DNA from: an uncultured Myxococcales bacterium
GTDB lineage: Bacteria; Myxococcota_A; UBA9042; DTJE01
Assembly: GCA_903857665.1 (NCBI GenBank)
Contig: CAIOFV010000122.1
Location: forward strand, 1 to 64,000
Length of the DNA stretch: 64,000 nucleotides
Reading direction: 5' to 3'
In this document: positions 17,260 through 25,370 of the stretch, piece by piece
Numbering within the stretch: position 1 is the stretch's first letter
How the letters are laid out: each line of letters opens with the position of its first letter
Notes under the pieces: generated by a model
The model's input: only the letters and a program-made list of their open reading frames with translations
Database searches by the model: none
What the model was told of the DNA's origin: nothing
Translations under genes and position numbers: made by a program

Positions 17260-19194
17260 CTACTCCCGTACCATGGATCGGCGGGGGTCCCGGGACTCGT
17301 TCTCGCTGGTGATTCGGACGGCCCGCAGGCCGGCGACGGGGCATTCGTGCTCGCACACGCCGCAGCCCGTGCATCGGACGGGGTCGATGTAGGGCCGGTG
17401 CAGCCGCACCCTGATCTCGACGCGGGTGCCGATGGCGAGGTTCGCGGCGTCCTCCGGTCGTGCCAGGACCACCGAATCGGTGGTGTTGTCCCGCAACGAA
17501 AGCCCCAGGCCTGGCATCAAGGCCGACGCGATCAGGTAGTCCCCCCCCGCGATGCGGCCGGGCCGGAGCGGGGCACCCGCCAGTCGCACGGTGCCGGCAT
17601 CGACACCCGACACCTGCCAGGGACCTTCGCGGAGGGCCTCGACCCAGGGTTCCAGCACGATGGCCTTCGGACTGACGGGGCAGTTCTCCTGGCACACGAT
17701 GCACGGACGGCCCATGGCCCACGGAAGGCAGCGGCCACGATCGACGAATGCGCAGCCGATCTTGACGGGCCCGGTGGCGTGGTGCCCGGCGCGCCCCAGT
17801 TTCTCGTCCAGGGTGAAGGGCCGGATCGCCGCCGTCGGGCAGACGGACCCGCAGGCGATGCAGTTCGGCTGGCAGCCGCTGGTGCCCAGGCGGTTGTTCA
17901 GCACCGGGGTCCAGAGGGCCTCGATGCCGGTTTCGACGCCGGCCGGCTGCAGGACGCCGGTCGGGCAGATGCGCATGCATTGCCCGCACCGCAGGCAGCG
18001 GTCCAGGAACTGGGGTTCGGGCAGCGCACCCGGTGGGCGCACCAGCGCGGGGGGCGTCGCGGCGCCGGCCTCGGCACCCAGCCGCAGGATCGGCGCCAGC
18101 GCAAAACCGGACGCCAGCGACAGCAGGACGCCGCGTCGTGACGCGTCGGGCAGGGGATGCTCGCCCGCCTCGGACGGGCGGGTACGGAAGGTGATCACCG
18201 TCTCCTTGCAGGCCGGGAGGCAGTTCATGCACAGGACGCATTCGGACGTGCGGATCGCGCCGGAAGGCTGGCAGGCGCCTTCGCAATCCGCATCACAGGC
18301 GGCGCACTGGGAGCAGGACGCGGTGGTGCGGGCCACCCGCCACAGGGCGTTCCGCCCCAGCAGCCCCATCAGGGCCCCGGACGGGCACAGGAAGCGGCAG
18401 AAGAAGCGGGGGATCGCCAGGTTCGCCAGCAGCGACGCCGCCAGGAGGATGCCGAGCAGCGCGCCTCCCTGGACGTGCCGGGGCGCCGAGAAGAACAGGC
18501 CCACGCTGCGATCCAGCAGGGGAAGCACGACCGTGCCCATGCCGCGAGTCAGGAACGCGATGGGATCCAGCCAGCCGACCAGGTCCGTGGAGGCGAACAC
18601 CTCGTCGCCCGGGAGCACGCGCCCGGCCAGCGCCCACAGGCCGACCATCGCGATCGACCACGCCGCCGCGCGGGATCTGGAGCGCACCAGGCGGGAGATC
18701 GCCAGGAACGCGATCAGGCAGGCCGCTGCGGCCGCCACGGCCTGCAGCGCAGGGGACAGGTGCCCTGCGAGGCTGGCGGACCCGCGGACCAGGTCCGCCG
18801 ACGCCGACGCGAGGATCGCGGCCAGCACGAAGTACTTGATGCCCTGCAGGCGGGAGGGTTGGTTCACGCGGGCCCGCTGGCCCCGGCGAAGGCGACGCCC
18901 CATCCAGCCGATCGCCTGGTGCAGCGTGCCGAACGGGCAGACCCACCCGCAGAAGGCGCGACCCAGGACGACGGTCAGGACCACCGTGGCCAGCGCCCAC
19001 AGCAGGCCCGCGTAAAGCGTGCCGGTGGCCAGCGTCGTCGCCAGCGCGGGCAGGGGGTCCAACTGAAGGAACAGGTTCAGGGGCCAGCCTCGGGCCTGGA
19101 AGCGGCCCTCGCCAAAGGCCGTGACGGCGCAAAACCAGAGGAACCATCCCAGGAAGAACCCCTGGGAAACGCGGCGCACGGTCACGATGCGCAT
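17260..19194 (-). CDS. NapH/RdxA-like membrane polyferredoxin with fused periplasmic-type Fe-S domains
   Basis: A 644-residue protein. The N-terminal 300 residues have about five or six membrane helices and the paired motifs FCGWVCPFGT (near 83-92) and FCRFLCPSGA (near 269-278) that define NapH/CcoG-type quinol or Fe-S membrane proteins. Then come a cysteine cluster (CSQCAACDADCEGAC), CVLCMNCLPAC near 322, another hydrophobic segment, and several further ferredoxin motifs: CLRCGQCMRICP near 400, CIACGSVCP, CIVCQENCP and CTGCGVCEHECP near 612. This makes it a fusion of a membrane electron entry and a long Fe-S wire. It would move electrons from the quinone pool to exported partners. Genes for two Tat-exported redox candidates flank it. 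Confidence 0.85.
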   Translation of the reverse strand: MRIVTVRRVSQGFFLGWFLWFCAVTAFGEGRFQARGWPLNLFLQLDPLPALATTLATGTLYAGLLWALATVVLTVVLGRAFCGWVCPFGTLHQAIGWMGRRLRRGQRARVNQPSRLQGIKYFVLAAILASASADLVRGSASLAGHLSPALQAVAAAAACLIAFLAISRLVRSRSRAAAWSIAMVGLWALAGRVLPGDEVFASTDLVGWLDPIAFLTRGMGTVVLPLLDRSVGLFFSAPRHVQGGALLGILLAASLLANLAIPRFFCRFLCPSGALMGLLGRNALWRVARTTASCSQCAACDADCEGACQPSGAIRTSECVLCMNCLPACKETVITFRTRPSEAGEHPLPDASRRGVLLSLASGFALAPILRLGAEAGAATPPALVRPPGALPEPQFLDRCLRCGQCMRICPTGVLQPAGVETGIEALWTPVLNNRLGTSGCQPNCIACGSVCPTAAIRPFTLDEKLGRAGHHATGPVKIGCAFVDRGRCLPWAMGRPCIVCQENCPVSPKAIVLEPWVEALREGPWQVSGVDAGTVRLAGAPLRPGRIAGGDYLIASALMPGLGLSLRDNTTDSVVLARPEDAANLAIGTRVEIRVRLHRPYIDPVRCTGCGVCEHECPVAGLRAVRITSENESRDPRRSMVRE

Positions 19195-19258
19195 GGGCGC
19201 CTCCCGTGACGGCGGTTCGTGCCGGTCGACAACGAGGCGCAGGAAGGGTTCGTCGTAT

Positions 19259-20254
19259 TCAATCCACGGCCTCCCGGCGAGGCTTCAATGATTCCCAGTC
19301 GGCCGTCCCGGAGCCGGCGGCCGCGGCCATGGCCAGCCAGGGGAGATCGCCGGGCTGGCGTCCCAGCAGCGTTGCGGCGAACGCGTCGGCAGCCACCGGG
19401 TCCAGCGAGGCGATGAGCGTGTTGGCGATCTCCAGGTCGTCCAGGGCGCCGCCCGTCGGACCGTTGCGGCGCATCACGGTGGTGCCGTCCAGGATCACCA
19501 GGGTCGGTCGGACCAGCATGGAAAGGTCGCGGATGATTTCGCTGATGCGCTGGTGGAACAGGTTGCGCCGCCCGCCCAGCAGGCCGTACCAGTTCTTCAG
19601 CGACATCGTGGCCCCGCTGCGCATGTGGTCCTTGACCGGGCAGATGCCGATCACGCGGTCGATGCCGTCGAAGGGCCCCGCGAGGATCGGCCAGTCGCGT
19701 ATCAGCGCGGAACCCTGCAGCGACACGGCACGGAACATCGATTCACGCGGGAACAGGAGGGTCGCGCCGGCCTGCTCGGCGGCCTCGGCGATGCCCGACA
19801 GGCGGAACGAGGTGTCCGGGTCGCCGACCGGGTTGTCGGTGACCACGACAGACCGGGCCCCGGCAGCCAGGCACAGGCGGACCATCGCCTGGACGACGTC
19901 GGGGTGCGTAGTCGCGCCCAGGTCCGGCGGTGTCGCGAATCCCGCGTTGGGCTTGAGCAGCACGCGGTCACCCGGCCGGATGAAGCGGCCGATGCCTCCC
20001 AGGGCGTCCAGCCCGCGCTCGAGCGTCCTGCGGCGGTCCCGCCCGGTGATGATGGCCATCCTGGGCCCGTCGTCCTTCAGGGACCAGTCCGGCAGGGGAG
20101 GGCCCGAGGAGGTCGCCAGGGTCGCAGATCCCGACGGCGCGCGCGGGTCGTGCAACGCGACGGCCGCGGCGCCTGCCACGGCCAGCGTGGCGCCGGCGCG
20201 GGCGGCACGCACCAGGAATTCGCGGCGGGATACTTCGGGGGATGCCTCGGTCAC
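19259..20254 (-). CDS. Tat-exported DUF362 protein
   Basis: A 331-residue DUF362 family protein. It begins with GTG and a twin-arginine signal (SRREFLVRAARAG at residues 9-21, then an Ala-rich core). The body shows the family's hallmark segments: LKPNAGF near 98, THPDVVQAMV near 110, a VVVTDNPVGD segment, KDHMRSGATMSLKNWYG near 200-216 and an ILDGTTVMRRNGPTGG region near 250. DUF362 members are often joined to ferredoxins, but their reaction is not established. The start codon overlaps the stop of the upstream gene as GTGA, implying translational coupling. There are almost no cysteines in the mature part, so it is not itself a ferredoxin. Confidence 0.82.
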   Translation of the reverse strand: MTEASPEVSRREFLVRAARAGATLAVAGAAAVALHDPRAPSGSATLATSSGPPLPDWSLKDDGPRMAIITGRDRRRTLERGLDALGGIGRFIRPGDRVLLKPNAGFATPPDLGATTHPDVVQAMVRLCLAAGARSVVVTDNPVGDPDTSFRLSGIAEAAEQAGATLLFPRESMFRAVSLQGSALIRDWPILAGPFDGIDRVIGICPVKDHMRSGATMSLKNWYGLLGGRRNLFHQRISEIIRDLSMLVRPTLVILDGTTVMRRNGPTGGALDDLEIANTLIASLDPVAADAFAATLLGRQPGDLPWLAMAAAAGSGTADWESLKPRREAVD

Positions 20255-21258
20255 GGTCCCACCTTCTGGAGGGAGGCCCACAGGGATGCCGCCAGGGCGT
20301 CGGCGGCCGGGCGGGCATCGGCCTCGTGCACGCCGGCCACCACCGCTCCCCGGGTGAACGCGATTTCGATCCAGCCCGCGGCATCCACCGCCCAGGCGCC
20401 GGGGATCCCGGCCGGGGGTGCCACAGGTTGCGCGCCCTGGGCCAGGAGGGCCTCCCGCAAGGCCGATGCCAGCAATGCGGCCTCCGCTGGGGACGCCCGG
20501 GAGGACACGAACGCCGACGCCTCCTTGCCGTCCAGGAGGTAGCGCGCGACGTGGACGCCGTCGAACGCGTCCAGGCCGAAAGCGCTCTTCGCGAGCAGCG
20601 TCTCGGTGCCGGCGACACGCCCCTGTGCGGGCAGCATCGTGCCTTCGGCGGCAGCGTCGCCCGCGGTTGTCGTGGCGCCCGCGTTGGCCGCCAGGAACGC
20701 GACGGCGAACGATCTGGACTGCAACAGGGCCTGCGCGCCTCCGCGAGCCGCCAGGATTTCCAGGTAGAAACGCCCCGAGGCCAGGAAGAGGCCGTTGGAA
20801 GTGGCGTACGAATTCTCGCCGATCTCGGCATCGGGTGCGCCGGCGCGACGCTGCTGGGACCAGACCGCGTAGGCGTTCCCGGGGGAGCCGAGGTCGTACG
20901 CGCACGCCTCCACGACGTCGGGGTCCCCGACGGACGAGGCGAAGCGGCGGCAACGGAGGCCCTGGAACCCCGCGGCGAGGTAGAGGTCGGCCCGCCCGTC
21001 GATCTTGTCCGACAGCGTGACGGCGTCGAAGTGTTCCTGCGGTGTCACGGGGACCGTGCCCGCCGGCAGCGGCAGCGAATCGGGGGCGCCGGATGGCGAT
21101 CCGGCGAGCGCCCCGAGCCGGTAGCGATCGGGATCGTACCGGAACTGCTGCAGCAGCAGCGCGAGGGCGATGGCAACCAGGGCCAGCAGGATCGCCAGGC
21201 CCACGCGCGTTTCCGTCAACGAACTGCCCGGCCGGGAGCGAGCCATCGGCGCCGACAT
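20251..21258 (-). CDS. Membrane-anchored DUF6599-like protein
   Basis: A 335-residue protein with one N-terminal transmembrane helix (VGLAILLALVAIALALLL near residues 18-35) and a large extracytoplasmic part. Features are KIDGRADLYLAAGF near 85, two cysteine-containing strands, and a repeated two-lobe arrangement ending in GVHEAD. The overall look, and the adjacency to DUF362 and a NapH-like protein, match the DUF6599 group, but I assign this only from memory of the pattern. An upstream in-frame ATG would add 15 residues; the chosen ATG at 21258 gives a compact anchor. Its stop overlaps the DUF362 start by 4 bp. Function unknown, perhaps an assembly or docking factor for the exported redox proteins. 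Confidence 0.65.
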   Translation of the reverse strand: MSAPMARSRPGSSLTETRVGLAILLALVAIALALLLQQFRYDPDRYRLGALAGSPSGAPDSLPLPAGTVPVTPQEHFDAVTLSDKIDGRADLYLAAGFQGLRCRRFASSVGDPDVVEACAYDLGSPGNAYAVWSQQRRAGAPDAEIGENSYATSNGLFLASGRFYLEILAARGGAQALLQSRSFAVAFLAANAGATTTAGDAAAEGTMLPAQGRVAGTETLLAKSAFGLDAFDGVHVARYLLDGKEASAFVSSRASPAEAALLASALREALLAQGAQPVAPPAGIPGAWAVDAAGWIEIAFTRGAVVAGVHEADARPAADALAASLWASLQKVGP

Positions 21259-21315
21259 CTGGAGTCGATGCTGATCGTGCCGTCTAGGGAGAGGTTCGGT
21301 CAAGGGCGATGCGGA

Positions 21316-22176
21316 TTATTGCGGGGCGAGGACCCGTCCCGGCGCACCGTGGAGGCCGGCGACGGTGTGGCAGTTGGCGCAGTTCAGGTCGGTCTGGGGC
21401 GAGTTCATGGCCCTGGGAGTGGTGCCCCCGGACAGGTGGGCCCTGTAGGGCAGGGTGATGTCGGCCGAACCCGTCTCCAGGAAGAAATTGCCGGCGGCAT
21501 TGGTGGTGTAGGTCCGGATCCTGGGAGTGGGGGAACTGCCGTCCTCGATGACCACCAGCACTCCCAGCACCCCGTCGCAGTCGTCCTCGTCGTGCAGCCC
21601 GCCCATCACGGTGCCGGCGAGCATGTACGACGGCGCGTTCGCCTTGCCCGCGTGGCAGGTGATGCAGTTGCCGCCGGGGCTCATCTGGAAGCCCTGGCCG
21701 TCGGCCACGGCCCAGTGCTTGCCGCTGGTGCAGGTGGCGACCACCGGGATGTCCGGCGTCGCGGGCACATCGGGGACGTCCGAGGCGATATCCTCGGACG
21801 TGTCGGCGCCGCACTCCCGCTTGCCCGTATCGATCCATTCGACGAACAGCCCCTGGTCCACCGTCGGGACGCTACCGCCGGGAGGCATCGAGCCGTTCTG
21901 GATCGTGGCCTTCACGGCCAGGGCGCTGGCGGATACGGTGGCGTACGTGTCGTAGTCCACGCCGGTCGGCGCGCCCTGGCGGTCGGCGCCGGACTTCGTG
22001 GAGTCGTGGCAGGTGATGCAGAACCGGGCCATCATGGGCTGGATGTCCTTGCACCAGGTGACGCCGGCCGGGGGCACGTCCAGCGGGCCGTAGTCCACCT
22101 GCTGCACCGGGTCGATCTTGGTGCCGCAGGCGGTCGTCGCCAGGAGCATCGACGCCAGGGCCAGGGTCCGGTTCAT
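21316..22176 (-). CDS. Three-haem c-type cytochrome lipoprotein
   Basis: A 286-residue exported protein with a lipobox ending in TTAC at residue about 17, so probably lipid-anchored. Three CXXCH haem-binding motifs are visible: CITCH near residue 53, CITCH near 178 and CANCH near 269. The first part, with KDIQPMM before the haem and MPPGG...FVEWIDTGK after it, resembles cytochrome-like domains of planctomycetes and myxobacteria. Between haems 2 and 3 lies a beta-rich segment like a carboxypeptidase regulatory domain (LAGTVMGG, TNAAGNFFLETG). Only 57 bp separate it from the DUF6599-like gene, on the same strand, suggesting it leads the electron-transfer operon. An Asp/Pro/Val-rich linker near 140 resembles that of neighbouring lipoproteins. 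Confidence 0.8.
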   Translation of the reverse strand: MNRTLALASMLLATTACGTKIDPVQQVDYGPLDVPPAGVTWCKDIQPMMARFCITCHDSTKSGADRQGAPTGVDYDTYATVSASALAVKATIQNGSMPPGGSVPTVDQGLFVEWIDTGKRECGADTSEDIASDVPDVPATPDIPVVATCTSGKHWAVADGQGFQMSPGGNCITCHAGKANAPSYMLAGTVMGGLHDEDDCDGVLGVLVVIEDGSSPTPRIRTYTTNAAGNFFLETGSADITLPYRAHLSGGTTPRAMNSPQTDLNCANCHTVAGLHGAPGRVLAPQ

Positions 22177-22265
22177 CGCAGTCTCCTCTGGGCGCTTCGG
22201 TCGGCCGAAGGTTTCGTCGTCGGGATGATAGCCGGATCGGGTCCCGCCGGAAAGTGGGGAAGCCC

Positions 22266-22294
22266 TTGCCGCGAAAGTCGGGACGGGCTATGAA
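22266..22294 (+). promoter_or_regulatory. Putative sigma-70 promoter for the alpha-galactosidase gene
   Basis: TTGCCG at 22266-22271 and TATGAA at 22289-22294, spacer 17 bp. Transcription would begin near 22301, giving a short leader with CGGAGAG before the ATG at 22322. In the same divergent spacer the minus strand has TATCAT at 22230-22225, a good -10 for the cytochrome gene, but without a convincing -35. Confidence 0.35.
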
Positions 22295-22321
22295 CTGCCT
22301 GTCGCAACGGAGAGTGCGCCC

Positions 22322-24349
22322 ATGGCCGGTTCGGTGGTTCGCAAGGACGGCGACCTGGAATTCAGCGTGGAAGGCGACGGGGCCGTCGGGATGTCGCTGT
22401 CGAAGGGCAAACTGGTCGCCTCGGGCATGCGCATCTTCGTGCGGCTGGTCGATGGTCGCCTGCTGCAGCCGGACGAGGGGGGCCAGATCCTGCAGTCCGG
22501 CGAGGGCGCCGTATCGACCCGCGTCCTGCTGGGTGGCGGCGTGCTGGAAGTGCGCACCGACTGGACGTTCGACGGCGTGCGGATCGACGGGAAGGCCACG
22601 ATCGCCAACCTCGGCCCCGACGCGCTGGCGCTGGATCGCGTCGGGCTGTGCACCCCCCCGGACGGCCTGGCGATCGACGGGGAACCGTCCCGCTGGTCGT
22701 TCTACAAGATGGGGTGGAACGTCGCCTCGGCGTCCGGGTTCATCCCGTTCACGGCCGCCGAATCCTCGTTCTTCATGCGGGTGCCCTTCCGGTGGCTGCC
22801 GTCCTCCCTGCGGCACATGATGTACAACGAGGGCACGCGCTTTTCGGAGCGGCCCGGCGAGTTCCAGTCCGAGTGGCTGGGCGCCTTCGCCGGTCCCGGA
22901 GGGGCCACCCTGGCGTTCGGGTTCGCCGGGTCGGGCCACCACTTTTCGCAGGTGCTGGCATCCGCGCCCGACGCGGTGCTGCGCCTGGAAGCCCTGATGG
23001 ACGGCGCGCTGCTGATGCCTGGCGCCACGAAACCGCTGGAGCCGATCGTGTTCATTTCGGCCTCCGATGCCGACACCGCCCTCCAGGAATACGCCCGCGC
23101 CGTGGCCGCCCGGCACGGCGCGCGGGTGAATCCCATCCGCCTGTGGTGCTCGTGGTACTCGGGCTTCTATGACCGCGTCACGGAGGAGGCGTTCGTGGCG
23201 AACGCCCGCCTGGCGCGGGAGGCCGCCGCGCCCGTCGAATACTTCCAGTTGGACGACGGCTACCAGAAATGCATCGGGGACTGGCTGATCACCAACGAGC
23301 GCTTCCCGTCGGGCCTCGAAGCCCTCGCGGGTACGATCACGGGGCTGGGCTTCACACCGGGGATCTGGACTGCGCCGTTCGCGCTGTCGCGGAACTGCGA
23401 GGCCTTCATCGCGCACCCCGACTGGGTGGTCCGGGACGCCCGCGGCCGCCCGGTCCCGGCCGGCTTCATCATGGGCCGGTTCGGGCCACGCTACTACTAC
23501 GGCCTGGACACCACGCGCGCCGAAGTGATCGAATGGATCGAAGCGCTGTACCGGCGCCTGCGGGCGATGGGATGGCGCCTGTTCAAGGTGGACTTCCTGA
23601 CGGCCGCCTCGGTGCCCGGCGTGCGCCACGACCCGACGGTCACGCGGGCGCAGGCCTACCGCATGGGCCTGGACGCGGTGCGTCGCGGCGTCGGGGAGGA
23701 CGGGCTGATCCTGTCGGGGATCGGGCCGGTGCTGGGCAACGCGGGCGTGATGGACATCCAGCGGCTGGGTCCGGACACCTCGTTCGGGGGAGCCACCTGG
23801 CGGAACCGCATGCAGCGATGGCTGAACGATCGCATGACCCCGGGGTTCTACAACAACATCAACGGGTCCCTGGCGCGCTCGTTCACGGACGGCATCCTGT
23901 GGAGCGGCGACGGCGACGCGCTGATCCAGCAGGGGGCGCCTGCCGGGGAGGCCCGGACGCTGGCCATTGCCGCGCTGCTGTGCGGCGGGACGCTGACGAT
24001 CGGGCACGACTACCGGAAGGGGCCCCTGGACCTGGGGATCGTCAAGGAACTGGCCGGTCGGACGGGCACGGCCCGGGTGCCGGATCGCATCGCTGGGCCG
24101 GTTCCGAGACAGGTGTTCGCGGACGGGCTGTGCGAGGGGAGGCCCGCCCGGTGGCTGGCGTTGTTGACCCTCGACGACGCCCGGACCGCGATCGCCCCCC
24201 ATCCGCAGTCGCTGCCTGGCGGGAAGGCCTGCGACGCCGTGGACACCGGCACAGGCCAACCGGTGCGGCTGGATCCCGCCCAGGCGCTGGCGGTCGATGG
24301 GCGATCCGCGAAACTGTTCAGGATCCTGCTGGGCGAGGCCGGCGCCTGA
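22322..24349 (+). CDS. GH36-family alpha-galactosidase
   Basis: A 675-residue glycoside hydrolase of the GH36/GH-D superfamily. An N-terminal beta-rich domain (residues 1-255) precedes the catalytic barrel, which opens at LWCSWYSGFYDRV near 277. The nucleophile aspartate sits in LFKVDFLT near 423, and the acid/base aspartate in RLGPDTSFGG near 483. QLDDGYQK near 309 and GIWTAPF near 345 are further family markers. There is no signal peptide, so it probably acts in the cytoplasm on imported alpha-galactosides. Whether the enzyme prefers galactose, N-acetylgalactosamine or another sugar cannot be told. Start supported by CGGAGAG eleven bases upstream. Confidence 0.85.
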   Translation: MAGSVVRKDGDLEFSVEGDGAVGMSLSKGKLVASGMRIFVRLVDGRLLQPDEGGQILQSGEGAVSTRVLLGGGVLEVRTDWTFDGVRIDGKATIANLGPDALALDRVGLCTPPDGLAIDGEPSRWSFYKMGWNVASASGFIPFTAAESSFFMRVPFRWLPSSLRHMMYNEGTRFSERPGEFQSEWLGAFAGPGGATLAFGFAGSGHHFSQVLASAPDAVLRLEALMDGALLMPGATKPLEPIVFISASDADTALQEYARAVAARHGARVNPIRLWCSWYSGFYDRVTEEAFVANARLAREAAAPVEYFQLDDGYQKCIGDWLITNERFPSGLEALAGTITGLGFTPGIWTAPFALSRNCEAFIAHPDWVVRDARGRPVPAGFIMGRFGPRYYYGLDTTRAEVIEWIEALYRRLRAMGWRLFKVDFLTAASVPGVRHDPTVTRAQAYRMGLDAVRRGVGEDGLILSGIGPVLGNAGVMDIQRLGPDTSFGGATWRNRMQRWLNDRMTPGFYNNINGSLARSFTDGILWSGDGDALIQQGAPAGEARTLAIAALLCGGTLTIGHDYRKGPLDLGIVKELAGRTGTARVPDRIAGPVPRQVFADGLCEGRPARWLALLTLDDARTAIAPHPQSLPGGKACDAVDTGTGQPVRLDPAQALAVDGRSAKLFRILLGEAGA

Positions 24350-24370
24350 CGGGCCTGCGGACGGCGGGCC

Positions 24371-25228
24371 CTAGTTCTTCCACAGATCGGTCAGATCGGC
24401 CTTGGCGAACCCGGGCAGGTTGCTCCAACTGACGATGCGCTGCTGGGGATGCAGGATCACCTGCGACACCAGCGTGGTGTCGCCCCCCCCGACGAACGCG
24501 CCGGACAGGGTCACGCGGTACTCGGCGCAGTTGGAAGCCGGCGGAAGTGGCGACGGGCAGGCCGCGTCGTACTGGATGGCCTGGACGGCCAGCGACACGG
24601 GAATGGACTGCGACGTCCCGTCGATCGGGGACACGACCGTGATGCTGGCATCGATCCGGACCGGCGTGCCCATGGGGGGCAGGTCCAGCGGGATCTGGAT
24701 GGGGGTGTCGAACCATTGCCCCGTCGGGTTCGAGTAGTCGGGCGAGTAGATTTCGGTCCCCAGCACCTTCACCTTCCAGGGCGTCCCGTGATCGAAATAC
24801 AGCGCCATGGCGTTGGTCGGCGCGTCGGGGACGAGGTCGCCGATCGCCAGCCGCGTCCAGGGAACGCTGCCACCGGACGCGATCACGATGCTTTCCCGCA
24901 GGGTGCCGTGGAGGTCCAGTTCGGTCGGGGGCGTGCCGGCGAGCGTTACGTGGTAGGTGGCGTTGCGAAACCCCGTGTCGGGCCAGATCCCGTCCCAGGT
25001 CACACCGGTCCAGTAGGGGTGCGGGTGGCCCGGCGCATCGACGTCCGGCGCGGGCCCGGGGTCGACCGGGATCGGGGCGTCCGCGAGGGTGAGGTCCTGC
25101 TGGACGTCCGCCTGTACCGGGGTGTCCGCGGCCGAGGCGTCGCCGCCGGCGGCCCGGGTACCGCACGCGCACAGGACCAGCGTGCATGCAGACAAGGCCA
25201 GGAGTCGGCGGGAATGGACACGATTCAT
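24371..25228 (-). CDS. Lipoprotein of unknown function
   Basis: A 285-residue secreted lipoprotein. The signal ends in a lipobox LCAC near residues 19-22, followed by an acidic Asp/Ala/Pro/Val-rich linker to about residue 70. The remainder is beta-rich with a single pair of cysteines (AACP, NCAEY) likely to form a disulfide. I see no catalytic motif. HPYWTGVTWDGIWPDTG after the linker, and an N-terminal repeat of short beta strands, suggest one or two jelly-roll-like domains, but this is only an impression. The ATG is preceded by GGAGGATCCCG. It ends convergently with the alpha-galactosidase gene. Confidence 0.6.
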   Translation of the reverse strand: MNRVHSRRLLALSACTLVLCACGTRAAGGDASAADTPVQADVQQDLTLADAPIPVDPGPAPDVDAPGHPHPYWTGVTWDGIWPDTGFRNATYHVTLAGTPPTELDLHGTLRESIVIASGGSVPWTRLAIGDLVPDAPTNAMALYFDHGTPWKVKVLGTEIYSPDYSNPTGQWFDTPIQIPLDLPPMGTPVRIDASITVVSPIDGTSQSIPVSLAVQAIQYDAACPSPLPPASNCAEYRVTLSGAFVGGGDTTLVSQVILHPQQRIVSWSNLPGFAKADLTDLWKN

Positions 25229-25370
25229 CGGGATCCTCCGGGTCGAAGCGCGGGCCGATCCTACCGCAGTGCGGGCCAAAGGGCAGCGATGACGTTCGGT
25301 ACGGGACGAATTTCCGAACCCATCGGGGGGAGGGCGGGGCGGTCGGGGTGGGACCCGTCTCAGGCGAAGG

